Of a DNA stretch of 64,000 bases, positions 44,382-53,029 are shown one piece after another (positions within the stretch are counted from its first letter, which is position 1; every line of letters begins with the position of its first letter). The stretch is from assembly GCA_018266075.1 (NCBI GenBank), contig JAFEBB010000001.1, positions 124,001 to 188,000 on the forward strand, in the 5' to 3' direction. This DNA comes from Deltaproteobacteria bacterium. Lineage in GTDB: Bacteria; Myxococcota; Myxococcia; Myxococcales; SZAS-1. The notes below the pieces were generated by a model. The model had not been told where the DNA came from, did not search any database, and saw nothing but the letters and a program-made list of their open reading frames with translations. Made by a program: the position numbers and the translations under genes.

Positions 44382-45137
44382 ATGCGCACCCTGCTCCTCA
44401 CGGCCGTCCTGCTTGCGGCTTCGGCCGACGACGTCGCCGCCAAGTACGGACTGCAGCCCGTCGACCTGCACTCCGCCATCTTCTCCAACATCACCGGGGA
44501 CACGATGTGGGTCCCCATGCCGACCTCGCAGCTCCGCGCCCTCGACGGCAAGGGCCGCGCGGCCGCCATCGAGGCGCTCGGCGCCCTGGCCCGCGAGTAC
44601 GTGAAGTCGGCCGACTTCAAGCAGCGCTACGCCGCCTGGCGCAAGGACCAGGTGGGCGACGCGCCGCCCAAGCCCAAGTCGTACGACCAGGCGCTCAAGG
44701 AGCAGAAGGCCCAGGTCGCGAAGATGGCCAAGGACATGGAGGAGCAGATCAAGAAGCTGCCGCCCGACGCGCAGGCCAACGCGCGCGACGCGCTCAAGGG
44801 CATCGTCAACGACCCCAGCCGCTATCCGGACCGCTCCGCCTACGACAAGATGGTGAAGGACCAGTACGAGGAGGCGCTCAACGCCTACAAGGCGCGCGAC
44901 GCCAAGTACCCGGCCGATCCCAAGCCGCTCATCAAGGGCGCCCTGCAGCGCTTCCTCGATGGCACCTCGGACGTCGACTTCAACGCCAAGGTGGCGGACG
45001 CCGGCGGGCACAAGGTCTTCGAGAGCGACGACTACGAGCGCAAGCCCGAGCTGTGGAAGCGCGCCTTCCGCGCCGGGCCCGAGGCGACCCAGGCCGCGCG
45101 GAAGATCGCTACGGAGTGGCTGAAGGAGCTGAAGTAG
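44382..45137 (+). CDS. Secreted helical protein of unknown function
   Basis: 251 residues. A short signal peptide (MRTLLLTAVLLAASADD) precedes a Lys/Glu/Ala/Asp-rich helical body with likely coiled coil (LKEQKAQVAKMAKDMEEQIKK). No family is recognised. Codon use is that of the neighbours. Its last 29 bases overlap the 3' end of the convergent endopeptidase gene. Confidence 0.65.
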   Translation: MRTLLLTAVLLAASADDVAAKYGLQPVDLHSAIFSNITGDTMWVPMPTSQLRALDGKGRAAAIEALGALAREYVKSADFKQRYAAWRKDQVGDAPPKPKSYDQALKEQKAQVAKMAKDMEEQIKKLPPDAQANARDALKGIVNDPSRYPDRSAYDKMVKDQYEEALNAYKARDAKYPADPKPLIKGALQRFLDGTSDVDFNAKVADAGGHKVFESDDYERKPELWKRAFRAGPEATQAARKIATEWLKELK

Positions 45138-46527
45138 CCGCAGTCGCCGTCGCCGGTGCCGCAACCGCCGCGACGTGCACTTCTGCGCGCGTCGGAACGG
45201 CCGGGTTGAGCGTGACTTGAACAGCGCTCGCGGCGGGTGCCGGCGCCGCCTCGACGGGCGCAGGCGCCGCGGCCACGACGGGCGCGGCCGGAGTCGGCGC
45301 AGGTGCGCGCGCGGCGAGCATGGCCGGCGAGAGCCGCCGCTCGGGCACCACCACCGCCGGCGGAATCGGGCAGTGCGTGCACGCGCCGCGCAGCGGGACG
45401 GTGAGCGTCACGCCCGCGCGGATGAAGTTGTTGCTCATGTGGTTGGCCTTGCGGATGGCCTGCACCGTGGTGCCGTACTTGAGCGCGATGCGGCCCAGGC
45501 TGTCGCCGCTGTGCACCTTGTGCATGGCCACGTTGTACTCGGGCTGCTGCGCGAGCAGCGGCGCCACCCGGCGGCCCAGCTCCTGCGCGCGCGGGTTGAA
45601 GAAGCGCACGTGGAAGTGGTCGCGGTGCCGGCGCGCGTGCTGGATGAGCGAGTCGTGGCCGTTGTGGAAGAGCGAGTCGAGCCAGGCTTTGTCTTCGCCC
45701 TGCTTGAGCGCGTAGTCATAGATGACCTTCTGCACGTGCTTGTCGAGGAGCACCAACTGCACGTCGGTGTTCTGGATGATCGACTTGAGCAGCTCCCAGC
45801 ACAGCGGCACGTTGATGTACTTCTCGCGCTCGCGGGCGCGCACCACTTCGTCGGTCGGGTAGTAGAACGCGAGGTCGACGTCGCGGCCGCTCTGGTGGCT
45901 CTTGTGGGGCCGCAGATACCCGCCGTCCTGGGCGCCAATCTGGTTCACGCGAAGCAGCGGCGCGTCCGGATGTGCAGCGCGCACCGCGCTGATGGCCTTC
46001 TCCAGGTACGCGATGGTCTCGTGCGTGCCGTAGGTCTTCTCCGGCGTGACGACGGTCCAGTCCTTCCCGTCGGGCATGCGCTCCGAATTGACGACGCGAC
46101 CGGCGTCGACGAAGCCCACCGACATCGACCCCAGGGCCTTCGGGCTCGCCTTCCACAGCCGCTCCAGCTCGGCGTCGGAGATGTCTTTCGTGTAGCGGAG
46201 CTCACCGCCGCCCTGGTCGGCGCCCTCGTGCGACTCGCCCTCTTCGGCGACGTCCGAGTCGTCGGAGTCGTCGTCACCGTCGTCGGCCTTTTCGTCCTTG
46301 GCTTCCTCGGCAGGAGCCGCGGGCGCAGACGCGACCGCCACAGGTGCCGGAGCTGGCGCAGGTGCCGCAGCGACCGCGACCGGCTGCGGAGCCGGAGTCG
46401 GCGCAGGCACAGCAGCGATGGGCACAGGCGCCGCAGCAGCGACAGGCGCAGCCGGCTCAGATGCAGGGACCACGGGCGCGGCAGCGCAGCCCGCGAGGAC
46501 GAAGCTCAGAACGATCGGAATTCGCAC
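45109..46527 (-). CDS. Lipoprotein murein endopeptidase (M74/MepA-like) with LysM
   Basis: 472 residues. The GTG at 46527 has AGGTGG 8 bases upstream and gives signal peptide PIVLSFVLAGC. An Ala/Pro/Val linker and an acidic run (DDGDDDSDDSD) lead to an M74-like domain: GSMSVGFVDAGR, RPHKSHQSGRDVDLAFY (zinc His and Asp) and RRHRDHFHVRFFNP (HxH). A LysM follows (HKVHSGDSLGRIALKYGTT), then a second Ala/Pro tail. It would cut DD- or LD-crosslinks of peptidoglycan from a lipid anchor. Confidence 0.85.
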   Translation of the reverse strand: MRIPIVLSFVLAGCAAAPVVPASEPAAPVAAAAPVPIAAVPAPTPAPQPVAVAAAPAPAPAPVAVASAPAAPAEEAKDEKADDGDDDSDDSDVAEEGESHEGADQGGGELRYTKDISDAELERLWKASPKALGSMSVGFVDAGRVVNSERMPDGKDWTVVTPEKTYGTHETIAYLEKAISAVRAAHPDAPLLRVNQIGAQDGGYLRPHKSHQSGRDVDLAFYYPTDEVVRAREREKYINVPLCWELLKSIIQNTDVQLVLLDKHVQKVIYDYALKQGEDKAWLDSLFHNGHDSLIQHARRHRDHFHVRFFNPRAQELGRRVAPLLAQQPEYNVAMHKVHSGDSLGRIALKYGTTVQAIRKANHMSNNFIRAGVTLTVPLRGACTHCPIPPAVVVPERRLSPAMLAARAPAPTPAAPVVAAAPAPVEAAPAPAASAVQVTLNPAVPTRAEVHVAAVAAPATATAATSAPSATP

Positions 46528-46642
46528 GCCGAAAACCACCTGAAGCCCGCAACACGCGCGAGCAAGAACGAGCCTAGCGCAGATTCTCCACGGCGCCGAT
46601 TCGCGCGCCAGCGCCATCATCGTCCAGCGTCGTCCCAGCGAC

Positions 46643-46987
46643 TCAGCGCCGAGCGAACGACCGCACGGCCACCAGCAGCGCGCCCAGCGCGAGGATGCCG
46701 CCGAACACCGGAAACACGTACGGCATCGTCCACGCGGGCAGGAACAGGTCTGCCACCGAGCCGCTGCGGGCACCGAGCCACTCCGCGAGGGTCGTCAGCG
46801 GACAGCGCCAGTTGAAGACCACCAGCACCGCGAGCTCCAGCGCGCAGCCACCGAGCGCAATCCAGAGCCAGCGCCCTCGCCTGCCCGTCACGCCGCAGAC
46901 GAGCACGTACAGCGCGCCCGCGGCCAGCACGAGAAACAGCAGCGCGTGCACCGCCTCGATGGCCACGATGAGGCGCTCGCGGCCCAT
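46643..46987 (-). CDS. Small membrane protein, DUF2784-like
   Basis: 114 residues with three hydrophobic segments. FNWRCPLTTLAEWLG is close to the conserved WxCPLTxLE motif of DUF2784 proteins, integral membrane proteins of unknown role. The N-terminal helix EAVHALLFLVLAAGALYVLV and the C-terminal helix fit. It begins 9 bases after the preceding gene and is probably cotranscribed. Confidence 0.6.
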   Translation of the reverse strand: MGRERLIVAIEAVHALLFLVLAAGALYVLVCGVTGRRGRWLWIALGGCALELAVLVVFNWRCPLTTLAEWLGARSGSVADLFLPAWTMPYVFPVFGGILALGALLVAVRSFARR

Positions 46988-46996
46988 GCGCGCGGC

Positions 46997-47398
46997 TCAG
47001 TGCAGGAGCGGAACGGCGGCGTCTTCGATCGCGGCGCCGAGGTGCTTGCGGAGCTCGTCGAGCTGATCGCCGCTTGGCGGCCGCTCGAAGCAGAGCTGCA
47101 ACGAGATCCGCCCGAAGGCCTTCGCCCAGAGCTCGAGGTCGATGCGACACGGCTGGCCCACGGGCGCCAGGTCGCGCACCAGGGGAACCTCGGCGTCGAA
47201 GACGGAGATCGGCCACTCGTCGTTGTGGCGGCGGCACAGATCCGCGAGCTCTTCATCGAGGCGCATGCGCACGCGCTCCACCGTGGCTTGCGGCCCGCCG
47301 GGCGCGCCTTCGGGCAACCCCTCCACCACGCCGATGCTCACCGTGTCCATGGTGGCCACGAAGAACCGCCCCCGGATGTTCGCCGACGCACGACCCAT
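46997..47398 (-). CDS. Hypothetical protein
   Basis: 133 residues from the ATG at 47398, preceded by AAGGCGGG; a GTG five codons upstream (47413) is the alternative. An alternating strand/helix sequence (FFVATMDTVSIGVVEG, ATVERVRMRLDEELADLC, DLELWAKAFGRISLQLCFE) suggests a small alpha/beta cytoplasmic domain. No family is recognised. About 118 bases separate it from the cysN stop. Confidence 0.6.
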   Translation of the reverse strand: MGRASANIRGRFFVATMDTVSIGVVEGLPEGAPGGPQATVERVRMRLDEELADLCRRHNDEWPISVFDAEVPLVRDLAPVGQPCRIDLELWAKAFGRISLQLCFERPPSGDQLDELRKHLGAAIEDAAVPLLH

Positions 47399-47516
47399 CA
47401 ACCCGCCTTGCACAGACGGGCTTCAGCCTAGTCGATCTCAGAAGAAGACCTGGAGTCGGCTGTTGAGATCGTACTCGGCGCGGTCGGCCCTGGTCCGCTC
47501 GCGGAGCGGCGCGAGC

Positions 47517-49091
47517 CTATGAGACCTCGAACACAGCCGAGCGTTCGAGGCCTGCGAGGATCTCCTCGTCCGTCTCAGCCTTCGAGGTCTCGTCCTCGAG
47601 CACTGCGATGGCCCCCGCCGCAGCGAGCTCTTCAGCCGTCACGACCGATGCGGTCCGCAACACGCAACATCCGCGGTCGAAGAGACATCGCTCGACCTCT
47701 TCTGCGCGCGTTGCTGACTCCACCCGCACCACCGCGCCGCCGTGGCCATACCGCTTCTTCCGCTCGGCGCTCGCGACCGGCGCGCGCACGCTGCTTCCTG
47801 CATGGGCCTGACGAATCATTCCGGCCGCGACCGTCTCATTGCTGCGCGCATCCACGAGGATGAACGCGCCCGTTCCCGGCGAGTCGCGATACGCATCCGC
47901 GAAGATCGGCCGCTGGCAAGCGATCCGCACCTGGGCGATGTCGTTCTTCTCCAGCGCGCTCGCAGCCACGAGCTCCAGCGACTCCAAATCCACCCTGCCC
48001 TGCACCTCCGCGATGCGCGCGCGCACGCGGCGCGCGGTGTGCTTGAGCACGAGCTCGCGCGAACCGTCGAGCGGCCCATCGCCCATCCACACCAGCGTGG
48101 CCTCGAGATCCGTCGCAACCGTGGGCGCCGTCGCTGCATGCGCGAGGAGCTCACCACGGCTCAGATCAATCTCTGAATCCAACCGGACCACGACCGACTG
48201 CGGCGCGCTCGCCTCCTGAAGCGTGCCATCGAACGTGTCGATCGCACGGACGCGGGACCGCTGTCCCGAAGGCAGCGCGACCACCTCGTCGCCAATTCTC
48301 AACCGGCCCGACGCGAGCTGCCCCGCGAAGCCGCGGTAGTCGAGGTTTGGGCGCACGACCAGTTGCACCGGAAAGCGCATCGGCCTCGAACTTGCCGAGC
48401 GGCCGATGGCGACCGTCTCGAGGTACTCCATCAAGGTTGGGCCGGAATACCAGGGCGTCTTCACACTTCGTTGAACGACATTGTCGCCCGCCGTCGCCGA
48501 GATCGGGATGGGCGCGACCTCTTGAAACCCGAGCGTCGCGGCGAACTTGGCAAACGTCTCAACAGTCTTATCGAATATCTCGCGTTCAAACCCGACGAGA
48601 TCCATCTTGTTGATGGCGACCACGAGCCGCGGGATCCCCAGCAGCGATGCGATGTACGCATGACGCCGGCTCTGCGTGAGCACGCCAAGCCGCGCATCGA
48701 TCAGGATCACGCCGACATCCGCCGTCGACGCCCCGGTGGCCATGTTGCGCGTGTACTGCTGGTGGCCGGGCGTATCCGCGATGATGTACTTGCGCTTCTT
48801 CGTCGAGAAGTAGCGATGCGCGACGTCAATCGTGATGCCCTGTTCGCGCTCGGCACGAAGCCCGTCGGTGAAGAGCGAATAGTCGATCTCGCCGCCCTGC
48901 TTCGACGCGCGCTTCACCGCGGCGACCTGATCTTCATAGACGCCATTGCCCTCGAAGAGCAGGCGTCCGATGAGCGTCGACTTCCCGTCGTCGACCGAGC
49001 CGACCACGACGCATCGAACCAACTCCTTCTGCTCGTGCTCGGCCAGCTTGGCGATGACCTCCGAGTCCGGATCCGTGATGGCGGCGTGCAT
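47517..49091 (-). CDS. cysN: Sulfate adenylyltransferase subunit 1 (GTPase) with vestigial kinase-like tail
   Basis: 524 residues. With CysD it forms APS from sulfate and ATP, driven by GTP hydrolysis. GTPase motifs are GSVDDGKSTL (G1), DTPGHQQYT (G3), INKMDLVG (G4) and SATAGDN (G5). Two elongation-factor-like beta barrels follow to about 440. The last 85 residues start ERKKRYGHGGAVVRVE and LFDRGCCVLRT, which lines up with the opening and first helix of APS kinase (CysC) but lacks the GLSGSGKST P-loop between them. The ATG overlaps the cysD stop by one base. It is the last gene of the sir operon. Confidence 0.9.
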   Translation of the reverse strand: MHAAITDPDSEVIAKLAEHEQKELVRCVVVGSVDDGKSTLIGRLLFEGNGVYEDQVAAVKRASKQGGEIDYSLFTDGLRAEREQGITIDVAHRYFSTKKRKYIIADTPGHQQYTRNMATGASTADVGVILIDARLGVLTQSRRHAYIASLLGIPRLVVAINKMDLVGFEREIFDKTVETFAKFAATLGFQEVAPIPISATAGDNVVQRSVKTPWYSGPTLMEYLETVAIGRSASSRPMRFPVQLVVRPNLDYRGFAGQLASGRLRIGDEVVALPSGQRSRVRAIDTFDGTLQEASAPQSVVVRLDSEIDLSRGELLAHAATAPTVATDLEATLVWMGDGPLDGSRELVLKHTARRVRARIAEVQGRVDLESLELVAASALEKNDIAQVRIACQRPIFADAYRDSPGTGAFILVDARSNETVAAGMIRQAHAGSSVRAPVASAERKKRYGHGGAVVRVESATRAEEVERCLFDRGCCVLRTASVVTAEELAAAGAIAVLEDETSKAETDEEILAGLERSAVFEVS

Positions 49092-49999
49092 CAGAAGTAC
49101 CCCTCGCGCTTCTTGGTCTCCATCGACGCCTCTTCGTCGTGATCGATCATCCGGCCCTGGCGCTCGGAGACCTGCGAGGCAAGCATCTCGTCGATGATTT
49201 GAGGAACGGTGACCGCGCTCGAGAGCACAGCGCCCGAGAGCGGATAGCAACCCAGCGTGCGGAAGCGAATCCGACGCACCACGGGCTGCTCCCCAGGACG
49301 CAGGCGCATCCGCTCGTCGTCCACCATGATCAGGTTGCCGCCCCGCTCCACCACGGGCCGCTCGGCGGCAAAGTACAAAGGCACAATGGGAATGCGCTCG
49401 AGCCAGAGGTAGTGCCAAACATCGAGCTCGGTCCAATTGGACAATGGAAAGACGCGCAGGCTCTCGCCGGGATCCACGCGCAGGTTGAACAGATTCCAGA
49501 GCTCCGGCCGTTGATTCTTCGGATCCCACTGACCGTGGCGATCGCGGAACGAGAAGATGCGCTCCTTCGCGCGCGACTTCTCCTCGTCACGGCGCGCACC
49601 GCCGAAGGCCACGTCATAGCCGCCCTCGCGAAGCGCCTCGAGGAGCGCCTGGGTCTTCATCGCGTGCGTGTACTTCTGGCTGCTGTCGTCGAAGGGGTTC
49701 ACCCCCTCGGCGAGCGCCTTCCGATTGGTGTGAATCCGCAAGTCGAGCCCGTGCTGCCTCGTGAACGAGTCGCGAAACTCGTACATGGCGCGGAACTTCC
49801 AGGTCGTGTCGATGTGCAACAGCGGAAATGGAACCGGTGCGGGATGAAACGCCTTCCGAATCAGGTGCAGCAGCACCTGCGAGTCCTTGCCGATGCTGTA
49901 CAGAACGATCGGCTTCTCGGCCTCTCCTGCGACCTCGCGGATGATGTGAATGCTCTCGGCCTCGAGCTGCTGAAGGTGAGTGAACCGCGGGGCGCTCAT
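49091..49999 (-). CDS. cysD: Sulfate adenylyltransferase subunit 2
   Basis: 302 residues, the usual length. It is the catalytic subunit of ATP sulfurylase, with the PP-loop [16 protein letters not shown] and the family blocks [41 protein letters not shown] and [16 protein letters not shown] precedes the ATG, which overlaps the cobA stop by four bases (ATGA). Its own stop overlaps the cysN start (TGATG), fixing the 1:1 order cysD-cysN. Confidence 0.95.
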   Translation of the reverse strand: MSAPRFTHLQQLEAESIHIIREVAGEAEKPIVLYSIGKDSQVLLHLIRKAFHPAPVPFPLLHIDTTWKFRAMYEFRDSFTRQHGLDLRIHTNRKALAEGVNPFDDSSQKYTHAMKTQALLEALREGGYDVAFGGARRDEEKSRAKERIFSFRDRHGQWDPKNQRPELWNLFNLRVDPGESLRVFPLSNWTELDVWHYLWLERIPIVPLYFAAERPVVERGGNLIMVDDERMRLRPGEQPVVRRIRFRTLGCYPLSGAVLSSAVTVPQIIDEMLASQVSERQGRMIDHDEEASMETKKREGYF

Positions 50000-50757
50000 G
50001 AGTAGGCCTCCTCGGCAGTCGACGCGACGCCGAGCTGCTCCAACTGCTCGCGCAGCGCCACGACTTCTCCGACCACCAGCAGCGCCGGCGTGCCGACGTC
50101 CGCGGCTTCGGCGAGCAGAGCCACGCTCGCGAGCGTGCCCTGCACGACGCGCTGGTGCGCCCAGGTGCCCGCTTCCACGACGGCTGCCGGCGTCGACGGG
50201 GCGCGTCCCTGCTCGACGAGCTTCCGAGTGGCCTGTCGCAGCTTCTTCCCCGACATGAAGAGCACGAGCGTCGGCGACCGCGCGAGGTGGGCCCAATCTG
50301 GCTCGGCGCCCGAGAGCGACGCCGTCGCGAACGTGACCGCCGCGGAGATCCCGCGGTGCGTGATGGGAATGCCCGCGCTCGCCGGCGCCGCGACACCACT
50401 CGAAACGCCCGGCACAACCTCGAACGGAATGCCGGCGCGCACGAGCTCGAGGGCCTCTTCTCCGCCGCGCCCGAACACGAACGGATCGCCGCCCTTGAGC
50501 CGCACCACGCGTCGACCGAGTCGCGCCTGGGCGATCAGCGTGGCGTTGATCTCCTCTTGCGCGACCTGCTCGCCGCCTCCGGACTTACCCGCAAAGATGA
50601 GCCGCGCGTGCGCGCGTGCGTGGCGAAGGATGTCCGGATGCACCAGGCGGTCGTAGACGACGGTGTCCGCCTCACGGAGAAGCTCGGCCGCGCGCAGCGT
50701 GAGCAGCCCCGGGTCACCCGGGCCAGCGCCGACGAGATACACAATTCCATGGTTCAT
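49996..50757 (-). CDS. cobA: Uroporphyrinogen-III C-methyltransferase
   Basis: 253 residues. It uses SAM to methylate uroporphyrinogen III to precorrin-2, the first step to siroheme. Motifs are [64 protein letters not shown] and the late [15 protein letters not shown] lies before the ATG at 50757, which overlaps the sirC stop by four bases. In this operon it supplies the siroheme used by Sir. Confidence 0.93.
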   Translation of the reverse strand: MNHGIVYLVGAGPGDPGLLTLRAAELLREADTVVYDRLVHPDILRHARAHARLIFAGKSGGGEQVAQEEINATLIAQARLGRRVVRLKGGDPFVFGRGGEEALELVRAGIPFEVVPGVSSGVAAPASAGIPITHRGISAAVTFATASLSGAEPDWAHLARSPTLVLFMSGKKLRQATRKLVEQGRAPSTPAAVVEAGTWAHQRVVQGTLASVALLAEAADVGTPALLVVGEVVALREQLEQLGVASTAEEAYS

Positions 50758-51431
50758 CGTTCCACCTCGCTGAGCCCCGCACTCGCCGAGTCGAGAAGCG
50801 TCGCCAGCCGGCTCCGCCAAATCTGTCGAATCGCGCGCCAGAGCTCGCGCTTGCGCCCCATGGCGATGAGCTCGGCAGCGCCGGCGTCGATCACAGCCTG
50901 GAGCTTGGCCGCGCGATCGGGCCCTCCGGGCGTGAGCTCCCGCAGCCGCCCGAGCAAACGCGCGAGCGTCCCGAACTCTTCGCCGATGGCCACCATCGCT
51001 CGCTTGCGCAGGAAGCGCGCGAGAGCCGGCGCGCGTCCGGAGGTCGAGACGGCGACGGTCACCGGTCCGCGACGGCCGATGGAGGGCATCGTGAAATCGC
51101 AGAGCTCGGGCACGTCGGCAGCGTTGACGAGAATCCTTCGCGCGCGGGCCTCAGCCACGACCGATCGGTTCACCTCGGGTACTTCAGCCGCCGTGAACAC
51201 GAGAAACGCGCCGGCACAGTCGCCACTCCGGTACTCACGTTCGACGAGCTCGATCCGACCCGCGTCAGCGAGCGCGCGGAGCTCGGGCGTGACCTTCGGG
51301 TCAATCACGCGAACCTGAGCGCCCACCTCGAGCAGCTGCGCCAGCCGGCCCTGCGCGATACGCCCACCGCCGACGAGCACCACGCTTCGCTCTTCGAGCT
51401 GCAATGCAATCGGAAAATCGTAGGTACTCAT
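50754..51431 (-). CDS. sirC: Precorrin-2 dehydrogenase / sirohydrochlorin ferrochelatase-like (SirC/CysG N-terminal type)
   Basis: 225 residues. The Rossmann motif VVLVGGGRIAQGRLAQLLEVGA binds NAD, and VNAADVPELCDFTMPSIGRRG is the family core that oxidises precorrin-2 to sirohydrochlorin. The helical C-terminal dimer domain is present. In CysG the same domain also inserts iron; whether this stand-alone form does so is open, and no other chelatase is in the window. Both ends overlap neighbours by four bases. Confidence 0.88.
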   Translation of the reverse strand: MSTYDFPIALQLEERSVVLVGGGRIAQGRLAQLLEVGAQVRVIDPKVTPELRALADAGRIELVEREYRSGDCAGAFLVFTAAEVPEVNRSVVAEARARRILVNAADVPELCDFTMPSIGRRGPVTVAVSTSGRAPALARFLRKRAMVAIGEEFGTLARLLGRLRELTPGGPDRAAKLQAVIDAGAAELIAMGRKRELWRAIRQIWRSRLATLLDSASAGLSEVER

Positions 51432-52300
51432 GAGCTCGCCTCGGCCGGCGCGAGGATCTGTGCCCGGGCGAGCTTGAAGTAGCGCCAGAGGAGCACGCCC
51501 TCGAGCACCACCGTCGCGGCCACGAGCGAATAGCCGAGCACCGCAGCGACGAGGTGCTGGTCGATCAGCACGCGCGCGAGACCAAAGCTGACCAGCAGCG
51601 CGTCCGAGCCCATGCAGGCTCGCCGGAAGGTCTCATTGGGGAGCTTTCGCAGCACGAGGAACCCGAGCGGAATGCCGATGAGCACGCCCGGCGCAGCGAT
51701 GCCCGAGAGCCGAATGCTCTCGCCCGTGAACAACCCAGCTGACCCGTAGAGTCCCGCCGCCAGGATCGACTCCGCAATCCGGAACAGGCTCAATGCCGCG
51801 CGGAAGTTCTCTTTTGTATAGCCCTGATTATTGAGAAGCAGAGCCAATGGCGGCCCGGAGATCGTCGTCGCCGCGTAGAGCGCGCCCACCCCAGCGCCGA
51901 GCGGCACGCCTGCCACGACCTCGCGCTTGAGCGGCCAGCGCACACCGGCCGTCTGCAAGACGATCAGCGGCAGGAGCACCGCGTAGGTCGCAATTCGTAA
52001 GGTCGCATGTCCCGTCTGCGCGAGCGCGAAGGTGCCCAGCACGGCGCCCGGCACCAGGCCACCCAGCATGGGCAACATCCGTCGCCAGATCGCCGGGACC
52101 GCCCGGATGTTCACGAGCAGCGCCACGAAGTTGATGAAAACCTCGACGAGCACCAGCGCGGGGCTCAAGAGCTTGTTGGAGAAGAGCAGCAACGCCAGCG
52201 GCACGGTGATGGCCGAGAACCCGTAGCCGAGGCCGCCATTCACCAGGGCAGCCACGAGGGTAATGAGGGCAAACAGAAGATCGATGTCGGTCAGGTGCAT
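51428..52300 (-). CDS. TauE/SafE-family sulfite/sulfonate permease
   Basis: 290 residues with about eight hydrophobic segments in two halves, each with a Gly-rich signature (ALVNGGLGYGFSAITVP, GVPLGAGVGALYAATTISGPPLALL), as in the DUF81/TauE family. Members move sulfite, sulfoacetate, sulfate or related anions. Its place between cysH and sirC argues for sulfate or sulfite transport across the inner membrane. Direction cannot be told from sequence. It starts 12 bases after cysH. Confidence 0.85.
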   Translation of the reverse strand: MHLTDIDLLFALITLVAALVNGGLGYGFSAITVPLALLLFSNKLLSPALVLVEVFINFVALLVNIRAVPAIWRRMLPMLGGLVPGAVLGTFALAQTGHATLRIATYAVLLPLIVLQTAGVRWPLKREVVAGVPLGAGVGALYAATTISGPPLALLLNNQGYTKENFRAALSLFRIAESILAAGLYGSAGLFTGESIRLSGIAAPGVLIGIPLGFLVLRKLPNETFRRACMGSDALLVSFGLARVLIDQHLVAAVLGYSLVAATVVLEGVLLWRYFKLARAQILAPAEASS

Positions 52301-52312
52301 GTGTTCCTCGGA

Positions 52313-53029
52313 CTAGCGCCTCGCGTGCAGCCCGCACTCCTTGTGCTCGGGCTGCTCCCACCACCAGCGTCCGGCCCTGGCGTCTTCGTACGGCTTCACC
52401 GCGCGAGTACACGGCGCGCAACCAATCGAGGAGAAGCCCACATCGTGGAGCGCGTGGTACGGCACGCGGTTCTGTCGAATGTGGTTCCACACATCGGCTT
52501 CGGTCCACGCGGCGAGCGGATTGAGCTTCCAGATTCCATTCTGCGAATCGTCAATCTCGATGACTTCGACACCCGCGCGCGTCACCGACTGCTCGCGTCG
52601 CAGCCCGGTCACCCACGCCTCACGGCCAGCGAGCGCGCGTTTGAGAGGCTCGACCTTTCGAATGGCGCAGCACGCCTTTCGCTGCTCGAGGCTCTCCCGA
52701 AACGAGTACAGCCCCTGCTCGCTCTCGAGCTTCTCCACGCTGGCGCGCTCGGGCGCGTACACGCGCAGGTTGATTCCATAGCGCTCGCGGATGGCCTGCA
52801 TCACTTCGTACGTCTCGGGATGTAACCTTCCGGTATCAAGCGTAAAGACCTCCAACTTCGGCGTGACGCGCGAAGCGAGATCGATGAGCGCCACGTCCTC
52901 CGCGCCGAAGCTCGAGGCGAGGACTGCCCGAGCCCCAAAGCGCGCCCACGTCCAGGCGAGGATGTCGGGCGCGGATCTTCCTGCCAGCTCGGCGCGCGCA
53001 GCCGAGAGCTCGTCGAGGGCGGCGCTCAC
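52313..53029 (-). CDS. cysH: APS reductase, iron-sulfur type
   Basis: 238 residues from GTG 53029, chosen because it overlaps the sir stop (GTGA) and has GGGGAG at 8 bases; a GTG at 53038 is too close to that site. The enzyme reduces adenylyl sulfate to sulfite with thioredoxin. The PP-loop region SSFGAEDVALIDL, LDTGRLHPETYEVM, and the cluster ligands KACCAIRKVEPL and GCAPCTRAV (CC plus CxxC) mark the [4Fe-4S] APS form rather than PAPS reductases. The C-terminal Cys is in KECGLH. Confidence 0.93.
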   Translation of the reverse strand: MSAALDELSAARAELAGRSAPDILAWTWARFGARAVLASSFGAEDVALIDLASRVTPKLEVFTLDTGRLHPETYEVMQAIRERYGINLRVYAPERASVEKLESEQGLYSFRESLEQRKACCAIRKVEPLKRALAGREAWVTGLRREQSVTRAGVEVIEIDDSQNGIWKLNPLAAWTEADVWNHIRQNRVPYHALHDVGFSSIGCAPCTRAVKPYEDARAGRWWWEQPEHKECGLHARR

